Both the position numbers and the translations under genes were made by a program. Positions 41,641-53,755 of a stretch of 64,000 nt of DNA are shown piece after piece. The stretch comes from Phorcus lineatus (Eukaryota > Mollusca > Gastropoda > Trochida > Trochidae). The stretch lies in NCBI GenBank assembly GCA_921293015.1, contig OV121084.1:48271864-48335863 (forward strand), in the 5' to 3' direction. How positions within the stretch are numbered: the stretch's first letter is position 1; each line of letters starts with the position of its first letter. The notes under the pieces are model-generated. The model searched no databases. It was not told the DNA's origin and saw only the letters and a list, made by a program, of their open reading frames with translations.

Positions 41641-43065
41641 TAAAATATTTATATCTGTACAGCAATATTGAGAGAATTTATTTAAATCAAGGTGCTTGAC
41701 CAAATAACTGACATATTATTTATGTCAAATGTTGCCTTTTATGATTTACAACAAAGAATATGTGTTAGCTACTAGATTTGTTTGAGATATGATTAAATGT
41801 ATTTATATCTTTGTTCGCTGTATTTCTCAAGGAATATTTCTTTCAACAAGTTTATTGAACTGTATTGAAGAATTAGGAAGAATGTCAGTTTATTAACCCA
41901 AGTGAATCAATATTAAATTTGTTCACTTAATGTAATTTTAGCTGGTGCAGTTAGAATTGAAAAGGATATCAGTTAAACCTATAAAAACTTTAAGAGACAC
42001 AGAGTATGTTTCATGAATTTTGGATGTGGATTTAGATAGAGCCAAAATATCATGAACTGGGTTAAGTTTAAAGATAAAAAATCGAAGATCTTAAGTTGCA
42101 TTTTTATCTATTAAGTGCCAAAAGTTTGGCATTTTCTTCTTTTTGGTTGTAATTTAAAAACGGTCATATGAGTGTTAGGAATTCAACATTCAGCGTCCAA
42201 TTTACATGTATATTAGTTAAATGACCTACTTTTAATGACCAACCTATATTTCTCTTTGTGTCTGCTTTAATTTATTTTCAAAAATTACGTTAAAGTCATT
42301 GGCCTGCCATTGTCCGGTTTTCAGACATAAATCTGAACTTTTTACTGTATGTTTTCACTATAACTGATAAGCACTGATATGTTAATTTTCATAAAATGCC
42401 GCTACTTGACGATGAAATAACACCATATATGAAGTTGTAGTAGTAGTTAACAGCAACCCCTCAAGAGGAAATATATTATGCATTTTGAGGAAAATCAAAT
42501 TGTTATAATGGCAATAAATAAATAAATGAGACATTTCAGTGTAAAAATATTGAGTCTGTCTTCTCAGAAACTATTTCATTCATTGAAATAAATAAGTTAC
42601 TACTCAACAAACTGTTTAAATTATTTCTACCAATTATTATCTTTTAAGGAAGTCATTTAGCACTCGAAGAATAGTAAAGTCAGGTGCACTAAATGTATCC
42701 TATACAAATATCCTTATATCCTGTAACAGTTGAAAAGAATAATCATTCTTAATGGCCAGAAAGGCTTATTACATTGGCCGTTGTTTGTCGTCATCCGTAA
42801 ACTTTTGACAATTCCGAACTCACTTTCAGAACTGCTGTATACTCCAATGTTACAGTTTGTAGGGAAATACCTTGGACCAAAGCCTATTGATTTGGGCCTG
42901 ACCACAACCTATTAAGGAGGGCGATAAGTATTTTTCCTTCAGCTTTTTAACGACTTATCCTCCAATATAAATTTACACATGGAGCTGATATTTTGGGAAT
43001 TACACAATATTTATTACATGGAGACTGAAGTTTGTTCATTTGGTATTTACAATCGAAGAACTTTG

Positions 43066-43105
43066 GATGTGACAGGATGTCCACCCTCAAACATCCTGTC
43101 ACATT
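43066..43105. repeat. Short perfect hairpin
   Basis: The arms GATGTGACAGGATGT (43066-43080) and ACATCCTGTCACATT (43091-43105) pair over 14 bases around a 10-base loop. The stem is shorter than a normal microRNA precursor, so it is listed only as a structure. Confidence 0.6.
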
Positions 43106-43599
43106 CTTTTCAGAAACAAATAATGTTAGGGAGCTAAAACTTGGTGAAAGTCATCTTAGTAGAATGGATATTAGGATCTTAAACTTTAATTGTCACTCTT
43201 TAAAACTTATGGACATGCCAAGGGTGTAAAGTAGTTTGACAAATTTGAGAGAGTTGTTTGAACTGAGTCTCAATTAGATATCAGAGTCTCAGATATACCA
43301 GTCAGTTACTTCTTAAAACATATAATTTTGCTGATTCTAATGAGGAAAAGGTAGAATGTTGAAACTTAGCGTTCTCATACCTTTAGCAGTAAAATATCAT
43401 TGCTCATTGTTTTATGATTCATGTAGCAAATGTAATTCACAATGAATTATAAGGGACTGATGAGCTACAGAGTCAATGGTTTTGTGATTTCTAAGGCTGA
43501 AGGCCGCATGGCCAAAAGTACAATATTTGATACGTATACATTCAATGTTGTTACATTTCAAAATAATAAATATGCATTAAAACAGGTGTGCGAAGCAAA

Positions 43600-43782
43600 T
43601 TATTTGTACATATTTTTCAAATATATTGCAAGTAACCTCAAAGTCCTTTTAGTTTTACATGATAACAATCGATAAAATTTCTGGTAAGTTGGATATTGGT
43701 AATAATAATTAGGTATAAATTGTTTTCTACTTTCTAGAAAGAAAGGATGTACAAGGAAAAAATGAAATTCAGCTTCCAACAC
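43600..43782 (-). pseudogene. LINE reverse transcriptase C-terminal scrap
   Basis: The minus strand reads EAEFHFFLVHPFF..SRKQFIPNYY, then a basic YRLLSCKTKRTLRLLAIYL tail. This resembles the last part of the same LINE class as at 13363-13920 (DEYHFLFICPVY...YIKQYYY). The Cys/His cluster is incomplete. Confidence 0.5.
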
Positions 43783-43904
43783 ATCTAAATTTCATTAATG
43801 ACGGGTTAAATAAGATGAATGTACATTAGTGTTATAGCGCTTCATTTGCACTTTCAGATTGTAAGTTAAACATCTGAACTTAGCCAGGGCTTGTTGTAGA
43901 TCAG

Positions 43905-43950
43905 TGCCGCTAATGGCTGAAATATGTTAAACAATAACTCACTCACTCAA
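43905..43950. repeat. SINE-tail fragment
   Basis: GCCGCTAATGGCTGAAATATGTTAAACAATAACTCACTCACTC is the most complete of three tail pieces in this window. The others are at about 26653 and 44866-44925. The head and body are absent. Confidence 0.6.
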
Positions 43951-44865
43951 TTGTAGATCAGACTCATTAAGTTTAATCAAATACAATTCTTGTTCAAATA
44001 CAGTCTTATAAGATGCATATGACCTTAAAAAAGTTGAATCCTTAAATTGATGCAGATAAAGAAGAGATTACATGTGACCACTGTTGAACTGTCCACGGTT
44101 ACCTATGACTGAAAGTCTGATGCGCTTGCATTATCAACCCTTGGACATTTAATAAATAATAATAATAATGTCACTTGTAGAGCGCAAATATCCCCACACT
44201 CGTGCATGCTCAATGCTCATGAACATAATCATTTCATCAGGAAAATCTACTCAAATCACTTACCCTTGTTATTTTTAGATATTTTGGAACTATTACATTG
44301 GACCTGCTAGCCTCAGAAAAATGTGTTACATGAGGCTTCAGTCTTGGGTTAAGGAAATTGATTCACAATTACAGCTCTTAGCTCACTTTCTTGTTCACTG
44401 CAATTGAGGAGGGAACATTTTCTTTCAAATTTCAAATTCAAGTTTTTGAGCATGGGCTGAAAACAAGTCTCTTTTCAAGCAACACTTGTTATCAACTTCG
44501 TTTGTCAACTTTCATTTGACCTTGGTTCATAACAGGGGTTAATGGCAGATAGTTCTATTTTAAAAATCTGATGAAAAATCAGGAGTGATTGTGAAGTTTA
44601 TTAGAACATCAAGCCCTGTGTGACCTAGTATGCTACTTTGTCTTCAAACTAAACATTTCACATACAATTATCTGACTGAATGAGTTGTTTAGGATAATTA
44701 CATTTCACGTCTCGAATAATTTGATTCCTAACATATGAAATAGGCATTAATCTATTGACTATAAATAAAAACGGAGAAAAAGCAATTGGGACATGACCAA
44801 AAAGAATAACTGACACGGTAATTCGTAAAACTACACCAGTTTTTCATGGAAAACCATGCATCACA

Positions 44866-44925
44866 TCGGTGCCACTTATAGCTTGAATATTGCTCCAGGG
44901 GCGCTAAACAATAACTCACTCCCTA
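44866..44925. repeat. Diverged SINE-tail fragment
   Basis: TCGGTGCCACTTATAGCTTGAATATTG followed by GCTAAACAATAACTCACTCC is the same tail with substitutions and a short insertion. Confidence 0.5.
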
Positions 44926-45229
44926 ATAGTATGGCACAATGTTTTACATGTGCTGTTACATATCTCCATAAAAGAGTAATACCGCCATGTTGATATATGA
45001 GATGCATTCATTAAGATTGCCCCAGGCTCACTTCTAGTTGACTTTGTGGAAGAAAACTCGACACAGTAATTAGAAGTTAACTACATATCAACAACCAAGA
45101 ATAACACATATTGTGACCCCTTTATAAAACTATAGAGACCTTGCTTGAACAAATCCGTAGTTAGTTTTTCCAACCATTAATTGATTTCCGAAATAAGTTT
45201 CAGCATCTGGTAAGCCTTTTCCCTTTATG

Positions 45230-45660
45230 AATGACTTTATTGTTTTCAGAAATGGAAGTCAAGGTCAGGAGGGTAGGGTAGGATTTCATAGCCATAAGAC
45301 CTTTCTTTTGTGAGGATAATGTGAGCTATGTGGACGCCTTTGCTCACCATATCACATCTCTTAAGCTTGATTGTGTCTCATTTTCAAAGCATTGTATTCT
45401 CTGTAATTGTGGTACCCTTTGCCAGGGAATCAGTCATCACACTTCCTTGCTGGTCCCAAAAGACTGTGAGCATGACCTTGGCTGTAGATAGCTAAACCTG
45501 TGCCTTTTCTGGGGTCGAGAACTCCACGTATTTAGAACTTTCTGAAACGCGTGTCCATTATTTTGATGCACAGATAAAGAAACAGTTGAAGAAGTTGAAT
45601 TAGGTGATGGCACCGACCCCACATGAAGCAAAGACTGTGTCCGCCAGTGGAAAAGGTGAT
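45230..45660 (-). pseudogene. Mariner-like transposase remnant
   Basis: The minus strand reads TAKVMLTVFWDQQGSVMTDS and LAKGTT at 45487-45410, the typical catalytic-core segment of mariner transposases, including the second catalytic Asp. Further on, PYPPDLDFHF (about 45295-45265) matches the third catalytic region but is compressed. Stops and frame changes are frequent, so it is dead. Confidence 0.6.
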
Positions 45661-45864
45661 TGCCTCGGTATTCCTGGATTCTGAGAGCAACCCATTGAGG
45701 GATTGCTTCTAAAAGTATATAACAATCAATGGGACATCACTATGCCTCATTTATAAAGGATTTAAGGCGAATGGACAAGAAATACTGACCAAAGGTGAGG
45801 ACAAGGCATCATTGTACTCATTCCCTGTTGCCTTATCGACACCCAGTGACACTGGGTTTCAAGT

Positions 45865-45935
45865 TCATCTTCCATCCTACATACCTGATTTAGCTCCCCC
45901 AGAATTTATGTTTTTCTTAACCCTTAAAAGAGCAC
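45865..45935 (+). pseudogene. Second mariner-like fragment, opposite orientation
   Basis: The plus strand reads HLPSYIPDLAPPEFMFFLTL, the HPPYSPDLAP region around the last catalytic Asp of mariner. It points the opposite way from the remnant just to its left, so there are two copies or an inversion. Confidence 0.45.
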
Positions 45936-47549
45936 AATGATGATGCTTATCGTGTTAATTAACTGTTTGACTGAGGCAATCAGCAAGCCAACCATAAGGT
46001 TTGATGATCAATTTAGGTGTGGGGGTATTTTTTTTTTTGTAAACTGGATTTGGCAACACTTCAATGGACACTCATGGTTTTACAATTCGTAAGTAAATTC
46101 GTAAAATTGTTCATGAACAATGCCTAACTAGATCAGCTTATATGCTTACTGTGATGATAATTGCGTTAATAAAAAAAGGAGATGCATACATGACCAGAAC
46201 CAACCTAGGTAAATCTTATCAACCTACCTCACTTATAATACTTCATTTCAAATAGCCTTTTCAGAGTCGTATTGCCTTGTTATATTTTTCTTTTCCCAAG
46301 GGCGTGACTAGTAAATTCCTGGGATGTACCTGATACCCTCAAATGAGATGTTGCTTTTTAAATTAAGATCTTTACAATATACCTTATGAACAAAATCTCC
46401 TTGCTATATGAAGATATATAGTCTGGAACTTACCATTTCGGGAAAGATACTTCAGACACGTGTAAGCTTAATATTAGTCAAAAATAATTATAGTGTATTT
46501 TGAAAATTAAAAATTATGAATAATGATTTTTATTTGTTGGCCATCTAACGATATAATCACAGAATAACAGTATCCCTAACTTATTTTTATAACACTGGCA
46601 CGCATTTTTTATATCGTATAGGGATAAAATGTTTGAGGCTTTAGAAATGTTATCTGTGCCAAAAGTGTGAGGACGATAAAGCATTGTAAGTAGTGCGTGA
46701 ATTACCTGAGTTGATGATAATTAACTGTTTATACGTTGATAAGAAATTGGTTGATAACAGTAGCTGTTGTAGATGAAATATTAATCGGTATGTGTTTACG
46801 AAAGATAAAAAAAAAAAAGGACATAGACCCAAATATTTAACTTTTTAAGAAACTACAAATTAAGTTTTACTATGATAAAAGTAATATAACTGAAATAAAA
46901 ATTTCTAAAGTCATCGGAATGTGTTTTGCCATTCCAGTCTTTAATTCCCACGGCAGATTTGACTTAAGTTCGAATTTTCATTATGTTCAAAGATAAGTTT
47001 AAATATTATTCCCACCCAAAATTTGGGCCTGATACAAAGGTAGTTCCCGGTCATGATTAAAGGATGTTTATTCTTTGAGAATTATGTCTATGTAATATTT
47101 GACATATTATTATCTTATATACGTGCCAAAATACTTAATGTGCTAAAATGAAGTTAACACATATCACTCGGTAAGTATAGCTGCATACCGAAAGTTTGTT
47201 CACCTACCTCTGTATCGCGTCACAGTGCAGGTATTATATCATTTCGGTTTAGCTTGGGCGTGAAAAAAAAACTTCATCAAAACTGACAAAAGATCACTCA
47301 TGTGTTAGATATCCATTCTGTAACTTGAGGGAGCATGCTGAAATAGACAAATGGGGTCATGTATCCGAAAGTCCGATTACCTTAAACTCTATGAAAATAT
47401 TCCATATGGACTCTCTCAGAATAAAATCAGCATAAACTGACGTTTTACAAAGGAAAACCATGACTTGTGTTTAAAGCAGTTGATAACTTAAAAAGGATAT
47501 TGTGGAGAAAAATAAGAAATAGTGTTTTTCCAAATGTTGACCCTTAGCA

Positions 47550-47710
47550 TCATGCGACATCAGTGTATTTGTCTCCGCCTGGCTCCATCATATACCCTGA
47601 TATCCTTCGGCCTAAAACGCTCCTAAAGCTTGCGGCTGGTTACTCATGGCTATTTATAGCCTACATTTGACTGGTTTGCTATATAGGCGGAGAGAAATAC
47701 GCTGATGTAG
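47550..47710. repeat. Foldback element
   Basis: GACATCAGTGTATTTGTCTCCGCCT at the left pairs with AGGCGGAGAGAAATACGCTGATGT at the right with few mismatches. It spans about 160 bases and has a GC-rich middle. It looks like a small MITE. Confidence 0.6.
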
Positions 47711-48660
47711 CAGGATGGACCCTTGGTCACTTCAATGATCTACCAGGACTGATACGGTTGACTGTTTGGTATGAAAAGGAATGCTTTAGGGTACAATGGA
47801 TCTTCACTTCTGTATTGGAAATTCGAAATTATCTGTTTCATTATCGTACTGCTATGCTAGGCATCCCAAATTACATATATTTGCATTATGATACGCAGGT
47901 GTGTAAACTAACGTTCGGTACGCAGCTGTATGTTCACAATGGTATTGTATTAAACTTCGTTTTTAATCATGGTCTTGTTTTGCATTAAAGATATTTGATT
48001 TATAAGCATCAAATTCATATTTCTAATTTTGTTTCCTAAGATTTATAACAAAATTCTAAGGTTAAAATCAAGTCTTAAGATAAACGATCAAACTCTTCAG
48101 TTATTATCTTCTTTATTATATCAAAAACAATAACAGGACAATCCCTCATAAAACAATCAAATAATGCTTTACTGTAACAGCAATAATGATTTAGTAGGAG
48201 AGAAAGTCCGATTAACACAATTACTGAAGGCACCGAAACAACACCAAAATTCAGTATTTAGACTCTATTTTAGTTTCTATTTTGGTTCTATTTTAGTAAT
48301 TCATTTGAAGGAATAAAATTTATGAAACTCTTGTGTGTCGTGTCGGTCGAAGAAAATAGGTAGAAATCAAGAAAACGTGGTATTGTAAACTCTCTTTTGG
48401 AACTTGATATCCCCCCTCCCCCACTCTGAGAGGCCGTTCAATCAACCCAATTTTTTGTCTCTTGTGGCAAGTCTTGACAAATATGTAGCTTTTTGATGAT
48501 TTTTATGCCAGTATGGCCCATAGTCTGTCAAAAGTTTTCATTTCCAATTTCCTCTCAAATACATCCGCGGACCCAAAGCGAAGGGGGAGGAGGATGGGAT
48601 GTGCCTTGGATCAGAGTTTGATGTTTGTTTTGTGTCTGCATCATACTTCGGGTAGAGCTC

Positions 48661-50079
48661 CTAGATGAATATAGGATGGCAGAAACATGGAATGTTTTTT
48701 TCGCCAACGATGTCCCCATAGTCTCTGTCAAACAGCTGAACTGTAGCGATATCTTTCATCTTCTGACCACAAACAAAGTACACTTTACTGTCGTAAAACG
48801 ATGAAGAAGCCTTATCGAAATCCTCACATACCCATACATTAAAGGTCTGAAGTTGACCTGCAAATTTTAATTTTCTAAGAAAACCAAAGTTGTCAGCGAA
48901 GTAAATTGCAGCCCGATCCATGTTGAAACTAGTGAAATCATGTTTTCCTATCCGTACAGTTTTTACATCTGTAATTCGGCCTCTGGTATTCAAGAAGCCA
49001 TAATGTACTACAGTTGCAGCAGAACTTCCTCTGTTTTTGGTGCACCATGCTAATAAACGAGTTTCTTCATTCCCCGTGATAATGGCGGGGTGATTTGAAT
49101 CACCCTGACTTTTGTAAACGGGCAAGAGGGTTCGATACTTCACATACATTGAAACTAGTACCATACCCCCTCCTGAACCCTTAAAGTAAATTATTTTTCT
49201 TGATTTTTTGTAAAGATGAAAACTTCTAATATCTCCTGTATCAAGATTTCTAATACGAGTTCCATTGAAACATAGCTGCCTGATTTGCTTAAAATTCCTT
49301 TTGTACAGAGCAAGGCCTAACACCTGACAATTGTCCACGTCGATATGAACATTTGTATATCCGGTGAAACTACCAAGCTTCTTCATACATCCCGGCTTCT
49401 GGCTGAAGAAGAGGTCGTTGGAGTCATAGTGAAGTAGAAACATCATTTGATTCCTTTCTTCCTCAACGGGGACCTTATTCCCCTGAACCACGGAGTCACT
49501 GTCTAGACATTTAGGGTCGATGTTTTTGCAGATGCGGTATTGAACTTCACAACCACCTCTACCTCCTTTGAGGGGCCCATTAGGATTCCCATCATCATCA
49601 TCATCTGCATCATCATCGTCGTCGTCGTCGTCGTCATCATCATCACCATCAATTTCGTCGTCATCAGCATCAACATCAATATCATTGTGATTACCATGAT
49701 AAAAACCTTCTTCAGCAGCATCATAATCTGACACAGCGTTGTCAGTATCTGCTCCGGATTGTTTGTTCCAGCTTTGTTCCCCAGAGAAATCACAATCGAG
49801 GCTGTCCGATTGTTTACGTTTCCAACAGACAATAGAGCTATTTCTGGTGAAGAAACAGCGGCGTGTCGATGGTTCATTCCCAGGTCTATATCCACATTTC
49901 CAATACATATCCATATTAACACCGCAGATATACAGGCCAGAAATGATAAACAACACACGAAAGGCATGCATTTTTGGATGTTTGAAATATTCCATTTGAA
50001 AATGGAAATATGGTCTTGCTAAACGGCTGACTGTAAATGGAATTACTGAGAACACGATAGCTAATTTATCATTTAACAT
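48661..50079 (-). CDS. Unrecognised intronless gene: acidic, probably secreted, propeller-like protein
   Basis: This is a 472-codon frame with no recognised homologue. An internal Met at residue 37 (49971) starts a good signal peptide (MHAFRVLFIISGLYICGVNM); Met-29 (49995) and Met-1 are alternatives. Residues 55-130 are Cys-containing and polar. Residues 132-163 are almost pure Asp, coded by GAY triplets. Residues 175-472 hold repeated strand-rich blocks such as DIRSFHLYKKSRKIIYFKGS (283-302), AAIYFADNFGFLRKLKF and SKVYFVCGQKM, a pattern like YWTD/NHL-type beta-propellers. There are 16 Cys in all. Poly-Asp plus secretion would suit a calcium-binding shell-matrix or extracellular protein, but that is only a suggestion. 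AATAAA lies at 48117-48112 on this strand. A real gene is likely because the non-repetitive C-terminal half stays open over about 300 codons. Confidence 0.7.
   Translation of the reverse strand: MLNDKLAIVFSVIPFTVSRLARPYFHFQMEYFKHPKMHAFRVLFIISGLYICGVNMDMYWKCGYRPGNEPSTRRCFFTRNSSIVCWKRKQSDSLDCDFSGEQSWNKQSGADTDNAVSDYDAAEEGFYHGNHNDIDVDADDDEIDGDDDDDDDDDDDDADDDDDGNPNGPLKGGRGGCEVQYRICKNIDPKCLDSDSVVQGNKVPVEEERNQMMFLLHYDSNDLFFSQKPGCMKKLGSFTGYTNVHIDVDNCQVLGLALYKRNFKQIRQLCFNGTRIRNLDTGDIRSFHLYKKSRKIIYFKGSGGGMVLVSMYVKYRTLLPVYKSQGDSNHPAIITGNEETRLLAWCTKNRGSSAATVVHYGFLNTRGRITDVKTVRIGKHDFTSFNMDRAAIYFADNFGFLRKLKFAGQLQTFNVWVCEDFDKASSSFYDSKVYFVCGQKMKDIATVQLFDRDYGDIVGEKNIPCFCHPIFI
49585..49700. repeat. (GAY)n trinucleotide tract inside the acidic gene
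   Basis: CATCATCATC and GTCGTCGTCG runs encode Asp on the minus strand. They also produce open but meaningless frames on the other strand and in shifted frames. Confidence 0.85.
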
Positions 50080-51239
50080 AAAGATCTATATTTGAAATGT
50101 GATAACATTTAAAAGGATATATGATTAGAAATTATGTGTCAAATCCTGTGATGATTTTCTACCGTAAATTCCTTTTCCTCCCGATTAAAGATCCAATCTT
50201 AGATAAGATAAGATATAAACAGTAATTTACAGGCGTTTTGATAAGGAAAGTCATGCACGTTCATTGTTGTTAATAATTTTTGATAAAATCCTTTATGAAT
50301 AATTTAGTAATTCTGCTCTTCATCTTTGGAACCGACTTCTTAAAGTCATCACGACGTCATCCTTATCGACTGTTTTTCCATCAAAACTCAGTTTTTAAAA
50401 ACTAATATTCTTTATATCATGGTTATTTCAAACAGGCTAAACTCACTTTGAATTTTGTTATTTTTCATGCGATTCATACTCTTCTCACAGATTTTATTCC
50501 AAATGAATGATTCATAAATGTGGTTATCTTCTAATATGTCAATGATAGAGCATGAAAAAGTATGCGTACTAGTTTATATATATATTGTTTTCCTACGAAA
50601 AATTGCCTTTGAACGAATTTTAGTATTTTCACTAATGTAATAAGATACATGATTATCAATATATAAACTACTTATAACTATTAATTGGTAATTAATTTTG
50701 TGTCCTTGGCGTCCTTTATCTGCAGCGCAGCGCCAGTTCAAGCGTTGTTCTATCCTGATAATGCTGAGAGTCAATTAGGCATGGAATCAACAACTCCCAT
50801 CTTTTCAAACGTCTATGGTATAAAGCGACCAGGAATCGTCCTTGAATTAAGTTTTTGACTCTAAAAAAGTGTTTTCGAAAAGTCAAAAAGTTTTAATTCC
50901 AAATCCTATCAATGTTGTGATTGTTCTTTTAAAAAGAGGCAACTCATTTTCTTATAGCTAATGCTTTTGGCAGATCAAAAGTAGTTTTCTTTAAGTCAGT
51001 TGCCTTTTAACGTATGAAATGTACTTAAAACAAGTACATTGCATTACATTGCTATTTTCTTCATGTGGTTATTCAATTGATGCTTTTGTATATAATGTGT
51101 TACTCTTATCAAATAAAACTTGATAGTGCATCAAATGTTTCTTATCACTTGTCATTTATGACACTCTATAGACGTACCAGCAATGGCTAATATCAATGAT
51201 AGTTGGGTCAGTCTACTAATAATGATGATAATGATCATA

Positions 51240-51525
51240 ATTTTAACGCCTAATATCCAGTCCAGGACTGCTAACTGGCGGTACAATGTACATTATTACC
51301 CTGAGGAATTTCTACTTTCGAGGCAACTTCGAAACGCTTCGTGCGAACATATAGGTCTATGATCCCGTATCCAGGTACCCATCTGAACATCTTGGAGGCT
51401 GAATGCAATGTAGATTAAGTGCACAACGTAGTGTATAGTTTAGGTTGCAAATGTGTACTGTTTCCCCCTGAATTCGAACCCGGGCCGGTGGGCAGCACGC
51501 TACCCACTACACTACCGTGCTCGAC
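51240..51525 (-). mobile_element. tRNA-derived SINE of a second family
   Basis: On the minus strand TAGTGTAGTGG (51514-51504, A box) and GGGTTCGAATT (51481-51471, B box) are spaced as in a tRNA. The body continues to about 51240. The head differs from the GGGGCGGGATAGCGCAG family. Its left limit is uncertain. Confidence 0.55.
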
Positions 51526-51943
51526 ATTAAACATTACTTAGAGGAGTAGCAGTTTGATGACAACTTATTAGCAAACTCACTGGTAAATAAAGATGTCTTG
51601 ATAACACTGTAGGCAAAGTGTCCTTTAGGCAGAATTGGACGACGTCGTGAGACATACGTTTTATACGTGAGACAGGATGTTGGCACCGCAAATGGCAGAT
51701 TCGTAAAACCGAATAATTTGCACTATGGTGTTGAAATGTAAGTCACAGAATGTTGCGGAGATAATATAAATCATTTTAGTGTACAGTTTTTCTTATACTC
51801 ATAACAAGATTGAAACGTTTAGAAAATTCCGTATATGTAAAACAAGCATGCGTGAGCTTTTGATCAGACAGAAGGATACATGTATCTAAATTTGTTTTTA
51901 AATATATTTTTTAAAATAGTTTTTTTTTTATATTTCATATATA

Positions 51944-51975
51944 TCATCATTATTATTATTATTATTATTATTATA
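51944..51975. repeat. (ATT)n microsatellite
   Basis: About ten ATT units in a row after ATCATC. Confidence 0.85.
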
Positions 51976-53114
51976 CAAATGAATTAATTTGTGTTACATG
52001 AGTTGAATGAGACGAAACACAATCACACAGTGAATGACTTTCTATGATGAAAACAACACTTAGAGTTATATTTTTACATTCTTAATGATGGATAACTTCT
52101 ATCTATTTATTTTTTCATAATAATGTTTCCATTGACATTGAAACTGCCATTGGAGCTGACAATCACATCAACTTCTCAGTGAAAGTGATTTTAAAATTTC
52201 TTAAGTTGAAAATGATTTTCATTTACTTCACAATCTCCACATTTAAGCTCTTTTGATGTACGTGAAGTTTTTGGTAAACAATGGTTTAAATAGTTTGAAT
52301 GACCGTGAACCTTTTCTCATACTCACGTTAAGACGGCAATTAGCTTTTCCTTTTATATGAAGGTCTGAGTTGGCATTACACTAGAGTGATAGTCAATTGT
52401 ATAGTTGACTCTCATTAGCTGTTGACTCTTGTTGATCTATTAACGGGTATCAGTTCCCGTACCTTTTCATCGTCTTGTTTCAGTCTGCAAATGAACCTTT
52501 TTATTCATTCACTACTTCTCTCTTACTTTTTTGCCTTGTTTATCATATTGTGCATCAATCTGTCGGATAAACGGGTCACATCTAAATTTAGATTTCGTTA
52601 CACCTTGACAAAAATATACTCTTGAGTAACCAATTATATTTAATCCAAAAAGTATGCCTTTTATTCTGGATGTGAATTTAACATGCAGATAACCATTCTT
52701 GACTAATCATCGAATAATTCTGGAAAAAACATCATCATAACAACGGTAACGACCTTTGGCTACAAGGCAACTCAAATCGATTTGGGAACCACACTATTTT
52801 CTCCTTGCGCAGTTTCCTCAAGTTTCCTCAATGCATGTAAACTATTAATCCCATATTGTCGTATAGTGAATAAGATCTTATTGGGTTTTTTTATTTATTG
52901 ATTCTTAGGGCAAGGAACTTTGAACAACCGATGATAATGTTACAATTAACCAACAAAATGAAAGCTTTGGCCGCCCCGCCTCAACTCTCACCTCATAATG
53001 GACTGCAAAAACAAAAAATTTGTCGGCCCCTTAATTCAGATATCCACTGTTATAAAAGATTGAAAACGCAAGCATTTACAAAGTGTTATGTAAGATGGCG
53101 AGAAGAAAAATATT

Positions 53115-53580
53115 AAAGAGCCACTCCGTGAGTTGTTGGAGTCATATATGCCAAACTTAATCAATGGCGTCATTTGATCGCGAAGTATGAACTGTTACCA
53201 AAAGGACACATTTTAAAGCTTGTTGTTTTTTTACAGTAAATTATGAATGTAGAACGTCGCAATTATGATCGAAAACCAGACAGTGGCGCGCGTCAAATAG
53301 TCAAACGTTATTTTGAAAACTTATCTGAAACAACCAGCAGGGCAGTTAGGAGTTGATAGTGTTTGTTAGGTTACATAACTAGTATACATGTATACTGGAC
53401 GTGGTATTTATACCCCTGTGCATTTATAAGGCTGTATTTCGATTTTCATGGAAAACCAGTATTTGTCAAATATATGTCTTTTGAACATGAAAAGTTAAGA
53501 TGTTTTGATTTAATATCACCACATATGACATTTAGTTTCGTATCAAAGGTAAATAACATATAATGAATATCACGGAGTCC
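53115..53580 (+). mobile_element. MITE, copy with GAGCCACTCCGTGA ends
   Basis: It begins AGAGCCACTCCGTGA and ends TATCACGGAGTCC, imperfect inverted ends of about 14 bases. The internal TGTGCATTTATAAGGCTGT and ATGGAAAACCAGTATTTGTCA segments are shared with 54888-55245 (inverted) and 7240-7560. No transposase is present. Confidence 0.7.
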
Positions 53581-53755
53581 ACTAATGATCCTAATTAGTA
53601 GTAAGCAGATTATTAGAAAATGTTGGATATAGTTTCACCTTTGTTATCAAACAGGTGATAGCTATTTAGCGACACCGTCAGTTCCTCGTTACCAGATAAA
53701 CACACCTGAAGCCCATCTTGTTACGACCGAGGATGATCACGTAAAAAGTTTCAAG

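Larger units (their letters stand above)
41641..48660. other. Seven-kilobase gene-poor spacer
   Basis: No gene was recognised here. It holds the CENPK 3' UTR with AATAAA at 42513-42518, a small hairpin at 43066, LINE and SINE fragments at 43.6-44.9 kb, mariner remnants at 45.2-45.95 kb and a foldback at 47.5 kb. Short open stretches elsewhere have no recognisable motifs. Confidence 0.5.

Noticed and set aside
42730-42960. Open frames on both strands around TTGGCCGTTGTTTGTCGTCATC.
   Set aside because: This resembles a non-coding dispersed repeat common in molluscs; neither frame shows motifs.
49503-49967. Open frames in other frames and on the other strand over the Asp tract (runs of Met/Thr, Ile/Val).
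   Set aside because: They arise from the trinucleotide repeat and are shadows of the acidic gene.
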